In this document: one piece after another, positions 48,524 to 59,917 of the stretch
How positions within the stretch are numbered: the first letter of the stretch is position 1
Layout of the letters: every line of letters begins with the position of its first letter
Assembly: GCA_949775045.1 (NCBI GenBank)
Contig: OX459103.1
Location: forward strand, 9,730,842 to 9,794,841
DNA length: 64,000 nt
Source: Metridium senile
Lineage: Eukaryota; Cnidaria; Anthozoa; Actiniaria; Metridiidae
Direction: 5' to 3'
Notes under the pieces: generated by a model
What the model was told of the DNA's origin: nothing
Databases searched by the model: none
What the model saw: the letters and a program-made list of their open reading frames with translations, nothing else
Program-made: the position numbers and the translations under genes

Positions 48524-49925
48524 AAGCAATAGAAGCCAGTTCCTATGACTCTACCGGTGAAATAGAGCACGCGGGATGTTGGGAGAAACACGAGAAAAGT
48601 TATAAAATCACGAGCTGAAAGCGAGTGATTTTATAACTTTTTCGAGTGTTTCTAACAACATCCCAAGTGCTCTATTTCACTGGTAGAGTCATAGGAACTG
48701 GCTTCTATTGCTTTTATAATATAGCAATGCAGTTTTTCCCGTAAAAACATTGTTTTATTTGCTGATTAATATTATAATTCTCAAAACTAACACCAGTGCC
48801 CAATGAACCAATCACAATCAGTGTACTATTGAACAATCTTCACCAAAAGGGACCAAGGTGCTGTTCACTTTCTTCCCGGGGTTTGTTTTGCTAGCTAAAA
48901 AGAAGGAATTTTACTGGAAAAACCGTTAAAATATAGCTTTGGCTGACTTCTGTGCCTAAAAACAAAAACGTTTAGCTGAACTCTTGCATGAGACTGACAT
49001 ATATACAGCAATTCAAGCGAATTTGAATTTTATTTGAGTGGTGACAGCCGAGCCGACTGACAGCAATTTATTCACTGAGAGTACTGAGAAAAAAACAGTT
49101 TGTACAAGACAAGCTTGTTGTGTACAACGTTTTCAAGTTAAAAAGAACAAAGACCACATCTACAAGATTGCTTAGGCTGCTGAAAGTATGTATATTTACT
49201 TTTAATCAAACGTTTGCAGGTTTAAAGTTGATCACTTTCTGTTTTCATTTTGACGAGACAATTGAAAGATAATTGTAAATCTGCCTTTTTGTCTTTGTTC
49301 ACATTGCGTGTTTTCAAACGTGGTTTATTTATAAGAATAAAAAACAAGAAAACACATTTATAATTCTGTACTTGATTGTGTGTTTGTTTGTTTTTATAAA
49401 ACAAAATATAATATTTTGCCGTCGATAAATTCAACGAACATGTTATTTGTTCAAGATTAATCGAGTTCAATCGCAAAAAAATCTCACTTCTTCACTATGA
49501 AATTATCTTAAAAATTATCTTCATATTTCAAGGATAAACTGAAGTAAAAATTATTGCCACTTTGAAATGCTGTGTTCCTTTTGTTTTTGTTTGCTTTGAT
49601 CAAATTCAACGTTTGACTTCCAACTTTACAGTTTGTCTAAAGGCGGCGTATTTTCAAAACCATGTCTATGATTTTTGTCACGTTTGCATGTCATTGCACC
49701 GTAGGCTTTAGGGTTTTATAGGTTAACAGAAAGGTCATAAGATGGAAAGTCTTTTTACATTTTAATAACCGTTTTTAGTAAATGTAGTAGCTTACAGAAA
49801 TAGTCTTATTAAAATTGTGAGCTGTCAATCAAAAACCATGTCTCTACCGGTGAAATAGAGCATAGCTTTTTTGAGTGAATCAACCAATCAGAGCTTACGT
49901 ACTATCTAAGCTATATTATAAAGTA
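48524..49925. mobile_element. Foldback element X1 with 5' hairpin
   Basis: It begins with a 190-bp hairpin (48524-48713) whose arms read AAGCAATAGAAGCCAGTTCC, CTCTACCGGTGAAATAGAGC, GGGATGTTGGGAGAAACACG. It ends with CTCTACCGGTGAAATAGAGC, AACCAATCAGAGC and TATATTATAA near 49925. The body (48715-49840) has no recognisable gene. Element X2 at 55248-58336 has the same plan with diverged arms. Confidence 0.55.
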
Positions 49926-50106
49926 TTTTAAGGCATTTATCCCGTGAAATATATAGAAATTACTTGCTAAAGTGTAATAGTCAAATAGACACAAAAGAAA
50001 ACAATGGAATTAGAGACTGCTAAGGTGTATTAGTCTAATAACTATATTTCACGGGTTTTAACCCCAAAATGACTTCACTAAAAAAATGACTTCACTCTAC
50101 CTATTC
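49926..50106. repeat. Imperfect inverted repeat
   Basis: TATCCCGTGAAATATATAG near 49938 pairs with CTATATTTCACGGGTTTTA near 50042. Confidence 0.55.
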
Positions 50107-50357
50107 AAAAAACGTTGTCAGAAGGAGATCTGCAATCTCCAAACTGAGACCGAAATGAATTCAGGAAAATTGAGTACTGCAAAAACCAGGCCTGGCCCTG
50201 TTTTTTGTTTTTTTGCGCTTAGCACCTTCAGATTTATATTTACCGTCGCCATATCCAAAGCCAGAAAGTGCACGCAATGAGAAAAAACTGCCGTACCACA
50301 GAATTCATTTCGGTCTCAGATTTCAGATTCAGATCTCCTTCTGACAAAGTTTTTTTA
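50107..50357. mobile_element. 251-bp foldback MITE
   Basis: Arms of about 50 bp with TGTCAGAAGGAGATCTG, CTGAGACCGAAATGAATTC and complements. The interior frame at 50086-50280 is not supported. Confidence 0.75.
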
Positions 50358-50368
50358 AATATATACCC

Positions 50369-53300
50369 GCCGAATTGTGTGCGCTAATGACATCTAAGGA
50401 TTTTAACACTAATTCTCTGGATTCACCCTAAGCCTCGTATATTCTTTAGAATCATTGTTGACATTGTTGGCTTCTTAAAAAGAAAATATGAATTAATTCA
50501 AAATACATATAAAAACATGCAGCTATATATATAAAAATGCGCAAAACGTTTAATTTAATCAATAAGCTCAGTATTGGAGTTTTAAGTTTGACGCGAAATT
50601 TTCAACGTATATAAATATTATTTAAGCAGACATAAGCCATGATAAACAATAGCTTTATATAAGTAAGATTTTCGTCAAATGATTGTTATCAATAAAATTT
50701 ATAAATTTCGTTCCCAAAGAGTTATAACTATGCATGGGCTGATTAACTTAATTATATATGGAAATGTTAAATATTGATTTGCGCAATGTATGTACCCGTT
50801 CATATATAGCTGGCTGCCTAATTTTGTGCGCTAATGGTATCTAAGGATTAACACAATGCTATTTTAATGTTCTCTGGATTCAACCTCAGCCTCGCGTACA
50901 TTAATCTTTAGAATGTTGAACACTGTCCCCATGGCCAGGAATAACGGTCATTTGAGCCTGCACTGAGTAACGCAGCGGTTTCCATTATAATGAGAGTATC
51001 AAAATGGCGATATGTTGTTATAAAGAAATGGCCTGAAGCAATTAAAGAACCACAAATATAATCTGACTTACTTAAATTCTCGCTAAAAAGGAAATCAACC
51101 TATCATGTATTACATGTCCCATATTCTAGGAGTTATAATCTTTGATCGACTATCGTTAACTAAAAAAAGGAATTCGATCGGCTTACAGTAGGCATGATCA
51201 TATTTTCTCTAAGCAAAATTCATATCTTCTTCCTTATTAGGCAAGAGCGAACTCAACGTTGAAACTGGCCGTAATTGAAATGATGGATGGCTAGATCATA
51301 TACCAGACAAGAACAGCTGATTAAGAAAATGTTCATGTTACTTCTTTCTCATGTTTAATGCGTACTTGATAGACTTGATTACAATTAAAACTTTGTGAGA
51401 CTAGATTGCCGTTGCATGTCATAAAAAATGCCGTAAAGTATAGCGTTATCAGTTGTATGTTCAGCAATTGTATGCCGGTTACACTAGGATTTTCTTCGTA
51501 TTCTAAAACTACTATTCAACATGGACTAGTCACTGAAATGATATTTGAATACAAAATAATATAAATAAAATACAAAAATAATAAATAATAAAAATATTAC
51601 TGCTTCATTGGAGCTCAAAAACCATGTTGAAAAAACCATATTAGAGCTCAAAAAACATATTTATTTACGTCCAAATTGATATTTTTAAAATTGATGAGCT
51701 GTAAGAACTAAATTTAGTTAAATTTAATTACACAAATTAAAATACTGAACGATTATTTTAAAGTTGAGTCATCATTTTACTATGATTGTGTAGTGTAATT
51801 TTGATATCAGTCTCTTCGTGTAGTTGAAAATAGTCTTAATTTCGTAATATGTTTATTAGTTCAATATGTATGAATAATGATTTTATGAAATAAAATGCTT
51901 AAATAACACAAATCTTCCATAAGGCGAGTAAAGGTTTTAAAACCCTCGAACACATAGCGTATTCAAGAATATACGTAGTAAACGCTTGAACACGTCGCAT
52001 ATCAGAGAATTAACTTCCAAAAATGATTGAACACGGAATAATCGTTATGGAATTCTTGAAATGCCCCTATTAGTAGTTTTCTACCGTATGCGTATTTTGT
52101 ACGTAAGATAATTAGGACAAACGTATCGGATCTTTGTTTTCAATTGTCATGGTGAAATCCGCTGACGTATAGCGGGCTCAGGATGACCGCTATTCCTGGC
52201 CATGCGGTCATGTAAATGCTGCAGTCAAATTATAGAGTATATATTACACGCTATTGGGATGAAGTTGGACTCAGACGGACTGCATGAGAATGGTTTATTA
52301 AATAATGTGAAGTTTTCACACGTGCACTTGATTTCATAAACCTACTCTCTTAGGTACACAATAAGGGGATTATCTATTGTATAAAGCAAAAAATAAATAG
52401 TTACCGATTACCTTATGATCCTCTGTTATGCCCAACCCCCGCTTGCTTTTGTTCGGTAACTATGGCGCTAGCTGTGTCTCTAGTGCTATACCGAAAACAG
52501 TGCTTAAAACATCAGTTGTGTAGAAAAACTAAGATATATTGATTATTAAAAAAACAAACAAATGAATATGAATGGGATATATAATTTATATTGGGTGGTT
52601 GCAATAATTATAAGCAATGCATGCATGTTAACGTTCTACAGCGGCGGTATCCAGTAATGCAATCGGTAACTATTTATTTTTTGCTTTATACAATAGATAA
52701 TCCCCTTATTGTGTACCTAAGAAAGTAGGTTGATGAAATCAAGTGTGTGCATTGAGGTGAAGAGAATGTTTATTTCACAAATGAAAACTTCACATTATTT
52801 TATAAACCATTCTCAGTCCGTCTGAGTTCAACTTCATCCCAATAGCGTGTAATATATACTCTATAATTTGACTGCAGCATTTACATTACCAGGGACAGTC
52901 TTCAACATTCTAATTAAAGAATATACGAGGGTGAGGTTGAATCCAGAGAACTCAAGTAAAATGGCCTAGTGTTAATTAATCCTTAGATACCATTAGCGCA
53001 CAAAATTAGGCAGCCAGCTATATATGAACGGGTATGATGCGTTGCGCAAATCAATATTTAACATTTCCATATACAATGAAGTTGATCAGCCAATAGTTAT
53101 AACTCTTTGCGAACAAAATTTATAAAGTTTATTGATAACAATCATTTGACGATTACTTATATAAAGCTATTGTTTATCATGACTTATGTTTGCTTTAATA
53201 AATAATATTTATGTACGTTGAAAATTTCGCGTCAAACTTCAAACTCCAATACTCAGCTCATTGATTAACCTGAATTAAACGTTTTGCGCATTTTTATATT

Positions 53301-53478
53301 GCTGAATGTTTTTATATGTATTTTGAATCAATTCATATTTTCTTTTTAAGAAGTCAACAATGTCAACAAGGATTCTAAAGAATATACGAGGCTTAGGTTT
53401 AATCCAGAGAACCGTAAAATGGCTTAGTGTTAAAATCCTTAGATGTCATTAGCGCACACAATTAGGCGGGTATATATA
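50369..53478. repeat. Large inverted duplication of peptide-gene flank (copies D and D')
   Basis: Left arm 50369-50930 plus 52203-52405, right arm 52662-53478 inverted, about 780-bp arms with a 256-bp spacer. The spacer (52406-52661) still shows flank sequence (GTTATGCCCAACCCCCGC, ACTATGGCGCTAG) matching 42604-42680, but no peptide exon. The left arm is split by the element at 50932-52202. Confidence 0.85.
50932..52202. mobile_element. 1.27-kb DNA element in palindrome arm
   Basis: Inverted ends TGGCCAGGAATAACGGTCAT / ATGACCGCTATTCCTGGCCA. The opposite arm (near 52885) reads straight through the insertion point, so this is a filled versus empty site. No transposase frame; AT-rich interior. 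Confidence 0.75.
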
Positions 53479-53659
53479 TGCACTGCGCAGAAGCAATTTT
53501 TGAAATATAAAGTACATTACATATAACTATAAGTAAATTGCATGGCATTGAATGACTAATAATTCCAATTAAACATAGTAAATTTATTCAATCAAAGACT
53601 TAGCACTTCATTTCACATCAGTTATTTCATTATTGAAGATAGTTGTTCAGTAATTTGTA

Positions 53660-53926
53660 TTACTGCAAACCACCGTAGAACAAGCACTGATTATAATCCA
53701 GGCAACTTCGTTCGTCACATTGGTTGAGACATCGTAGTTTCCTTTTAGCCCAATCTGTCTCGTCACAGCATTGACTATCCGATGTACACGTTTTTAACCT
53801 TCTTAGGCATCCCCTTTTCATCAGCATGTCATCGAACCGTGAACGGCCATTTTCGAACCTGCTTCGTGCTTCTACCAAACTGACAATGACGAGGGCGACT
53901 AGGAGAACGATGGCACAGCGGTTCAT
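53660..53926 (-). CDS. Secreted eight-cysteine (knottin-like) peptide precursor B
   Basis: An 88-aa precursor starting at ATG 53926, the start homologous to that of gene A; seven upstream in-frame codons cross the splice acceptor at 53934-53936 and are not coding. The signal peptide ([20 protein letters not shown]) and propeptide ([18 protein letters not shown]) are almost those of gene A. The mature part has the same spacing, C-x6-C-x5-CC-x11-C-x3-C-x4-C-x5-C, but few other shared residues and more positive charge ([16 protein letters not shown]). Conserved secretory leader with diverged mature peptide is the pattern of venom-peptide multigene families; function is inference. Confidence 0.85.
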   Translation of the reverse strand: MNRCAIVLLVALVIVSLVEARSRFENGRSRFDDMLMKRGCLRRLKTCTSDSQCCDETDWAKRKLRCLNQCDERSCLDYNQCLFYGGLQ

Positions 53927-54274
53927 AATGTCACTGTGGATAAACAAGACGATATATAAATTATTATAAGATTAAGACAATCATTTTATTGTAAAATATC
54001 AAATATAACCGAGAATGTTTCGTGTTTTGATGACTGTAAAATTTAGTACTTGTTTTCCAGTAAGCAATGATGAGACTTTCTATAGTTAAACACGGCGGCA
54101 CGTATGTTCGATAACCCTAATTAATTGGAAACTATACGTTTCTTCAGTAACACCAAATCCTGAATACGTCTTGTAATTAGAGCTAGTATTAAAGGTTATT
54201 TTCATGAAAGTACAGAACAATTTCAAACGTGATTGGAGTAGACGTACTCTTATAGTGTAACGACAAAATCTTAC

Positions 54275-54345
54275 CAGTGAAATGTCTTGTGAAGTGAGCG
54301 TCTTTCTGTGGTGATTGTACTTCGCTTCTGACCAGATAAAGTCTG
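54275..54345 (-). other. Peptide gene B, 5'UTR exon (start approximate)
   Basis: Ends at a GGTAAGATTTT donor (exon edge 54275) and lies about 25-30 bp downstream of a TATA box. The intron to the coding exon runs 54274-53934, much shorter than the 0.94 kb in gene A. Confidence 0.65.
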
Positions 54346-54365
54346 AACGGACCACTGAACTGCAT

Positions 54366-54376
54366 CCCTTTTTATA
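54366..54376 (-). promoter_or_regulatory. TATA box of peptide gene B
   Basis: TATAAAAAGGG on the minus strand, followed by GCAGTTCAGTGG conserved in arm A. In arm A the same place reads TTAAAAAAAG (about 42990), a weakened TATA. Confidence 0.65.
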
Positions 54377-55248
54377 GCTAATCATAATAACTACGTGATT
54401 TACATCCATAATCCAGTAAACATTCCACGGTGAACTAATCCACTGGGATTATACTTTGTTGAAGAGATCAGTACTCGTGTTTTTGCTTTTGGAACTCCTA
54501 ATTTGAACTTTGCCAACTTGTAAATACATCTAAAATCGTGTACACTAGTACTGACTATCACTCTCTTTGGTACAAGGTACAGAACTAGAGACTTGTGCCA
54601 TATTTACTAGCCAAAACAACGCGGGGATGGGGCGTAACGGAGGATCATTAGACAGTCGGTAAACTATTTTAATTGTTGTAGTTACACAAAGGATAATCCC
54701 TTCTTTTATATGTAAGAGAGTATGCTTATGAAGTCCAATGTGTGCATTGAGGTGTAGATCGATACTATACTGAGAAGTTTATTTCACCAAAGATTCACAT
54801 TGAAGATTTATTTATAAACTGCATGTATAATCAGTTCTTCTTCAGCCTTGATAGGGTGTAATGTATAATTTGACTGCAGCTTGCTTGTGGGAAATCATTT
54901 CAATGGTATGCTGATGTCTACTTGCCTCACATTAATGGGGATTGAGTTCAGCATTCTAAAGGATATACGAGGCTTATAGGTTGAATCCAGTAAAATGGCC
55001 TATTGTTTAGTTAATCCTTATATAGATCATTAGCGCAAAAAATAGGCAATTATGGTTAATATGCATGGGTATTTGCACTGTACAAAAGCTATAGTTACCA
55101 TTTTCAAAATATTCTCTATTTAAGCATGTATATTTAAGTTGTTTCGCCAGATCAGCCCATAGTTATGAGCCTTTGCGAACAAAATTAATTAATAAAGTTG
55201 ATGGATAACAAACGTACATTCTTTCATTCGTAAAGCTATTGTTTATTG

Positions 55249-55439
55249 AAGCAATAAACGAGCGATTTCCGTGGTTTATCGGTGTAATAAACCACGCGGG
55301 ATGTTGGGAGAACACGAAAAAAGGCCTAAGAAAATCTCGAGCCTCCGGGCGAGAGATTTTCGGCCTTTTTTCGTGTTCTCCCAACATCCCGCGTGGTTTA
55401 TTACACCGATAAACCACGGAAATCGCTCGTTTATTGCTT
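55249..55439. repeat. Near-perfect hairpin of X2
   Basis: Arms of about 80 bp match almost exactly around a centre that itself pairs (GAAAATCTC / GAGATTTTC). Confidence 0.9.
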
Positions 55440-56931
55440 TTATAATATAGAAAGTGTTTCAAAAACGAAATAAAAACGAATTAAAAGAAGTAATTTTTTT
55501 TTCATTTTGCTGATGAACAAATCAATTCTCCTGAGAATTCTCAACCATCCAATCAAATCGCTTGTTATAAGCACAAATGTACAAATCTTTCACAACTTTC
55601 AAAGCTACAAAATTATATTCTGCAGGTTATGTTTTCATGAAAATATTACATTCTTTTTAAAACTTTTGGGAGAATATGGTAGATACAAGTGGAGAATGCT
55701 TCAAATCAAAGCTCTATGGATCAATGTAGCTTGCAAGCTAATGAAACGATCGAGTTTGTTGTCAATAACATGTTTGTTGGCCGGTTCTTGTTGGGAAATC
55801 CCCGATGATTTTGGTCGTAATAATGAAGGATTTATTGACTAACAAACAAATCTAGACATCGTTTAACCTCAAGCAGATGATATTTACTCACTACTGACAT
55901 CGACATTATGTGGCTGGTTTGAGTTGAGGATTGCTTGGACATTTTTCAATCAAGTTAGATTCACCGCTGAATTCGGACGAACAAAAATCGCCATGATAGT
56001 CAGGTAATCCTGCTTTGAACAAAAAAAGATGTATTCGCCGTTGGTCAGTTATTAAATAAATGCATTGATGAATACTTAAGGTATTGACTATAGTTATATC
56101 GTAAAGCATCTGTTTTTGCAAGCTTATTTATTCAAGTGGATAATTTGTGTGCTAAACTAGCTTTGTCCGTTGGATGCCGTGTCATCCGCTTGGTTTGCAT
56201 TGTGAAATTTAACTTCACTTTCTTCACTGAACAGATATCTTACTTTATCCTTTGACATCAATAACCTAATTAGGCTGCTTTTTTGTACATTTTTCTTGCT
56301 GTTTTGTAACGTCTACGAGTATTTTATGCCTCCAGCGTAGCGTATTTTAATACATTTAAAAATGTACTCTTTCTTTTTAATTCAAAAACAAAACTGTCAA
56401 ATATAAACTTTTTTTTATCTTTTTTCGCTCTTATTCAACAATAAAAGTGACTTTTAGAACTACCTGTTCTGTTTATGTGATGCATTGAGTGTTTTTGTTG
56501 TTTTTAATTTGTTTATATCAGCTTTTTAATAAAAAGAAAATATTTACTCGACATTTTGAACGCCATTTTTCAAAAGTGAACAGGGAGCAAACACAACTTT
56601 TTCGCTGTTCCTTCGAAACTCTCCAAAACCGTGGTTTATCGGTGTAATAGTTACTATTCACCACCCTACCCCATTGTTCTCTCTCTGCACTAAATCACTG
56701 ATTGCTGAGTACCCGCGTCTGAAAGCAAAGATATTTAGTTATGTTGCAGTTCGCACTCTGCAATATCAAACATATTGCAGTTCGCACTCTGCAATATCAA
56801 ACATATTGCAGTGTGTTTTGTTAAGTGTGTATAACTAATAATTTCCATTCTAGTAAGCATCATCAGACTTATAATTCATTAAATAATTTACTAGATAGCG
56901 ATTTTTGGTGAAAAAAGACTTTGAGTACCAA

Positions 56932-57001
56932 TGCCAGGATTCGAACCGAGACCTTCTGCATTGCTGTATCCGCGCTTTAAGCCATTATGCTACCCAGGCA
57001 A
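56932..57001 (-). ncRNA. tRNA-derived segment (not a functional tRNA)
   Basis: Minus strand shows box A-like TAGCATAATGG (56982-56992) and a perfect box B GGTTCGAATCC (56937-56947), and 6 of 7 possible acceptor-stem pairs (TGCCTGG with CCTGGCA). D and anticodon stems do not form, so it is a tRNA relic or SINE head, possibly with an active internal pol III promoter. Confidence 0.5.
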
Positions 57002-57458
57002 CCGATGGAAAACTTGCAACAAAAACACGTTTAATGTCATCAAGTTCATTAGCATTCCTCTAAATAGAATTGATGAAATTATAACTAATTAGAGTTTGGT
57101 AAGCCTATTGTTATTATATTCAAAGAGACAAGAAACCGCTGATTATTATGCAACAAAGAGAACAATAATGGGACAGGCTATTGAATGATTATTACATTTT
57201 CATTGGCTGATAATATTATAACTAATTAAGCGGCGTTGACACGAGCAATTTTTCCTTGACAAGTATCCTTGACAATTTTCATTGCTCGTGTAGACGATCA
57301 GCAAGATTTCCTTGACAATTTTATATTGACAAGGTTTCCTTGCTCGTGTAGATGATGAACAAGTTTTCCTTGACAAGTTTAAGTTGTGCCCACAATGCCT
57401 TGCATTCAGCAGAGTACTAACATAATATTGGTTCCAGTCCCTTGTCGAGTAAAAAACA

Positions 57459-58012
57459 AAATGATTTATAGTTAAGTCCGATCAACTTGAAGTTTTACAT
57501 GTGAAAAGTAAACACCAAAAGAAAAATTTTCTTCTTTTCACTTTTACAAATGTTACGATTTTTGGCGGGAAAATGACGTCACCAATTTTAGTGGGAAATT
57601 GAAATAGAGGGTTATGCAAAATTTTAAAATGCGCATTTGAAAGAACTCATTGAGATATGTTCAAAACCGAAGAGATAACAGTCAAAGTCAAATTTAATCA
57701 AAATATATGATTTTTGAAGTTTAGAAATGTTTTCTATTTTACATTCAAAAAATTATAACTTTAGATTAAATTTGACTTTGACTATTATCTCTTCGGTTTT
57801 GAACGTATCTCAATGAGTTCTTTCAAATGCGCATTTTAAAATTTTGCATTACCCTCATTTTAGATTTTCCTCTAAAATTGATGACGTTATTTTCCCGCCA
57901 AAAATCGTAACATTTGTAAAAGTGAAAAGAAGAATTATTTTCTTTGGGTGTGTACTCTTCACATATAAAATTTGAAGTTGATCGGACCTAACTATAAAAA
58001 GTTATTCAAAAT
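57459..58012. repeat. Long foldback, ~240-bp arms
   Basis: From TATAGTTAAGTCCGATCAAC through GAAGAGATAACAGTCAAAG to the inverse ending GTTGATCGGACCTAACTATA, with a ~70-bp loop near 57720-57775. Transcription would give a long hairpin RNA. Confidence 0.85.
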
Positions 58013-58162
58013 CACGCTTAAAAACGCCGATTTCAGTACACTGCCAGCCCAGCGTGAAAGTTTGGTAAGCCTATTTTTATTATATTCAAAAACACAAGAA
58101 ACCGCCGATTACTGTGCAAGAGAGAAAACAATGGGGCAGGGTGGTGAATAGTAACTATATAC

Positions 58163-58273
58163 GATAGTCACTTCGGCCGGCTAGCAATATTAGATATATT
58201 GCAGTCAGCTTCGGGCTGCGCCCTCAGCTGACTGCAATATATCTAATATTGCTGCCGGCCTCAGTAACTATCT
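58163..58273. repeat. Hairpin next to element Y
   Basis: GCAATATTAGATATATTGCA GTCAGCT pairs with AGCTGACTGCAATATATC; further outer pairing GGCCGGC/GCCGGCC. Confidence 0.8.
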
Positions 58274-58525
58274 AATACATAAACCACGGTTTTGGACCAA
58301 TCAGAGCGCGCGTTATAATCAAACTATATTATAACGTGAATTATGCTTGCCTAAAAATAGTTTATGAACATGGTAAAACGTTTCGCGCCAAAACAGATTA
58401 ATCATTTGATATTAGTTTGAAAGTGCAAAGTTTTTATCAGTGGAACACAAATAGTATAAAAAAGTAATAATTTAACCAAAGAAAACAATAGAATTGGCAC
58501 ACAACTGTACTATGTACAACTGTAT

Positions 58526-58980
58526 TTAATTTCGTCTCTTGTTATGGACATATTGAATGGTAGAATGGTTGTCCATCATTGATTGTTTAGGAGATATTTG
58601 CGAAAAACACCTCGCTGTGTGGTGCTTATGCATGTGACTTCGAAATCGATTGCGACTCCGACGCAAGCTAGTGAAACGACAAGGCTTTATAGTCAGTACA
58701 TATACAATGTACACTTGCAGAGGGGGACATGGGGATTGTGGTGGTGATAAATATTTTTTGCGGTGTTGCGGTGAAACAATTATCAAAGTGCGGTGTTGCG
58801 GTGATGTAAATGTCTTCGGTGTGCGGTGTTTGCCTTTCCAAAGCTGCGATGTGCGGTGAACTTTAAAGCTGTGGTGCTCGTAGTGTTTGGTGAGAGATGT
58901 TGTGATTCGGTGTTGTTGAATTGAAAATTTTTTTTGCGATGCTGCGGTGTTGAGGAACCCCCCTACCCCCAGTACATACA
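58526..58980. repeat. TGCGGTG-rich degenerate minisatellite
   Basis: TGCGGTGTTGCGGTGA-like units at 58737-58950, G/T-rich on the plus strand. The long minus frame here (58526-58981, His/Thr-rich) follows from the repeat and is rejected as a gene. Confidence 0.65.
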
Positions 58981-59690
58981 CCGATACACAAATAAAGACG
59001 CATCATTATCATTACACATACATACACTTGTTTCAAAATTTGTTGTCGCGGAACAAGCATCAAAACCGAAATGAATACTTTCTGTTTTGTGCTGGTACTG
59101 CAGTAGAATTACACTTAGTGAAAATATTCACATTTTGATTTGTTAATTCGGGTTAGAATTATTTTGAAATTATACATTTTCTTTTAAATTATATTTGTTA
59201 TTTTTATCTATATTTTAAAATTATCCCTATATATTTTTGGGCCCCACTGAAAATCACTACTGTAAGTGGGCTCCCTGAATAAAGAATCGAACTATTTTCA
59301 CTACCGGAAATAAAGCGTGAAATTTACATAACAATTAGTATCCCACAACCCCCTGCGTGTATATATTACCGGGAACCGCCAGCTTTGTTCACTCTCGTCC
59401 AAACCACGGAAAGAGCACTTCGAGACTGTCAACCATTTTCAAGATCCACGTCATGTCGAACCAACCTCCCACAGGCGCCCACAATATGTACTGAAGACCT
59501 CAGACAAAACTACAAAATGCGAGAGGCGAGCTTGAGGCGGCTATCACCCCACAGATAAACGTAGGCGAAGAACCACGTGCACCGAGACCTGAAGCGACGC
59601 TCGGACAAGCTAGCAGACCAACAGCAAGATAACAGAAGTGACATTTACAAAGTGAAGTAGGCCAGATATTTAACAGTCCAGGAGAGACTG
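58981..59690. other. Intergenic, no gene seen
   Basis: A fragment of the TACACCTATTTCAA MITE family lies near 59020-59050. No coding frame. Confidence 0.4.
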
Positions 59691-59693
59691 AAT

Positions 59694-59911
59694 TGTGGAA
59701 TACGACCCATGAGGTCAGAAATTTATCAGTCCAGGAGAGACTGCATGACTAGTGGAATACGGCCCAGGCGAGCCCAGCAAATAGAATTTTACATAGTCTA
59801 GCAAGACAAAAGTGTATACTCGTTTATTTTGTCTCTCTTTCATTATTATTATTATTATTTCCAAGCGCACCGACACGCTAGGATGCGCTGAAAATTACAT
59901 CACTTGTTATG
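59694..59911. repeat. Tandem duplicate block, left copy (filled site)
   Basis: ~55-bp GTGGAATACGGCCCAGGCGA units containing CAGTCCAGGAGAGACT, then TTCATTATTATTATT, AAGCGCACCGACACGCTAGG and CACTTGTTATG. Repeated at 60507-60790. Confidence 0.85.
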
Positions 59912-59917
59912 CAATTA

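Larger units (their letters stand above)
56648..58157. mobile_element. 1.5-kb DNA element Y, TA duplication
   Basis: Inverted ends of about 42 bp (TAGTTACTATTCACCACCCT) flanked by TA. Inside: a 34-bp tandem repeat (56738-56815, TATTGCAGTTCGCACTCTGC), a tRNA-like segment (56932-57001), CTTGACAA/TTGCTCGTGT repeats (57235-57385) and a long foldback (57459-58012). A second terminus of this family starts the window. Confidence 0.7.
55248..58336. mobile_element. Foldback element X2 with nested insertions
   Basis: Begins with a 191-bp near-perfect hairpin (55249-55439), arms AAGCAATAAACGAGCGATTT, GTGGTTTATCGGTGTAATAA, GGGATGTTGGGAGAACACG. Ends with AAACCACGGTTTTGGACCAATCAG and ATATTATAA before 58336. 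Arm A has the unfilled site (about 41053-41062). Element Y (56648-58157) and a hairpin (58163-58273) are nested near its right end. The frame at 55507-55842 (111 codons) shows no known domain. Confidence 0.65.
53480..58480. repeat. Inverted segmental duplication, arm B (peptide gene B)
   Basis: Inverted match of 40930-44610, with 55248-58336 inserted. At the right the match resumes at ATTATGCTTGCCTAAAAATA (58336) and continues through TTTCGCGCCAAAACAG and CTTTGCACTTTC-type sequence to about 58460. Confidence 0.85.

Noticed and set aside
53927..53947. Upstream in-frame Met of peptide gene B
   Set aside because: It lies across the splice acceptor; gene A aligns from the second Met, and the upstream residues would displace the signal peptide.
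56932..57001. Functional tRNA gene
   Set aside because: D and anticodon stems do not pair, so only the box A/B resemblance stands.
58526..58981. 151-codon minus frame rich in His, Thr and Arg
   Set aside because: Opposite strand of the TGCGGTG-type minisatellite; no homology pattern or start context.
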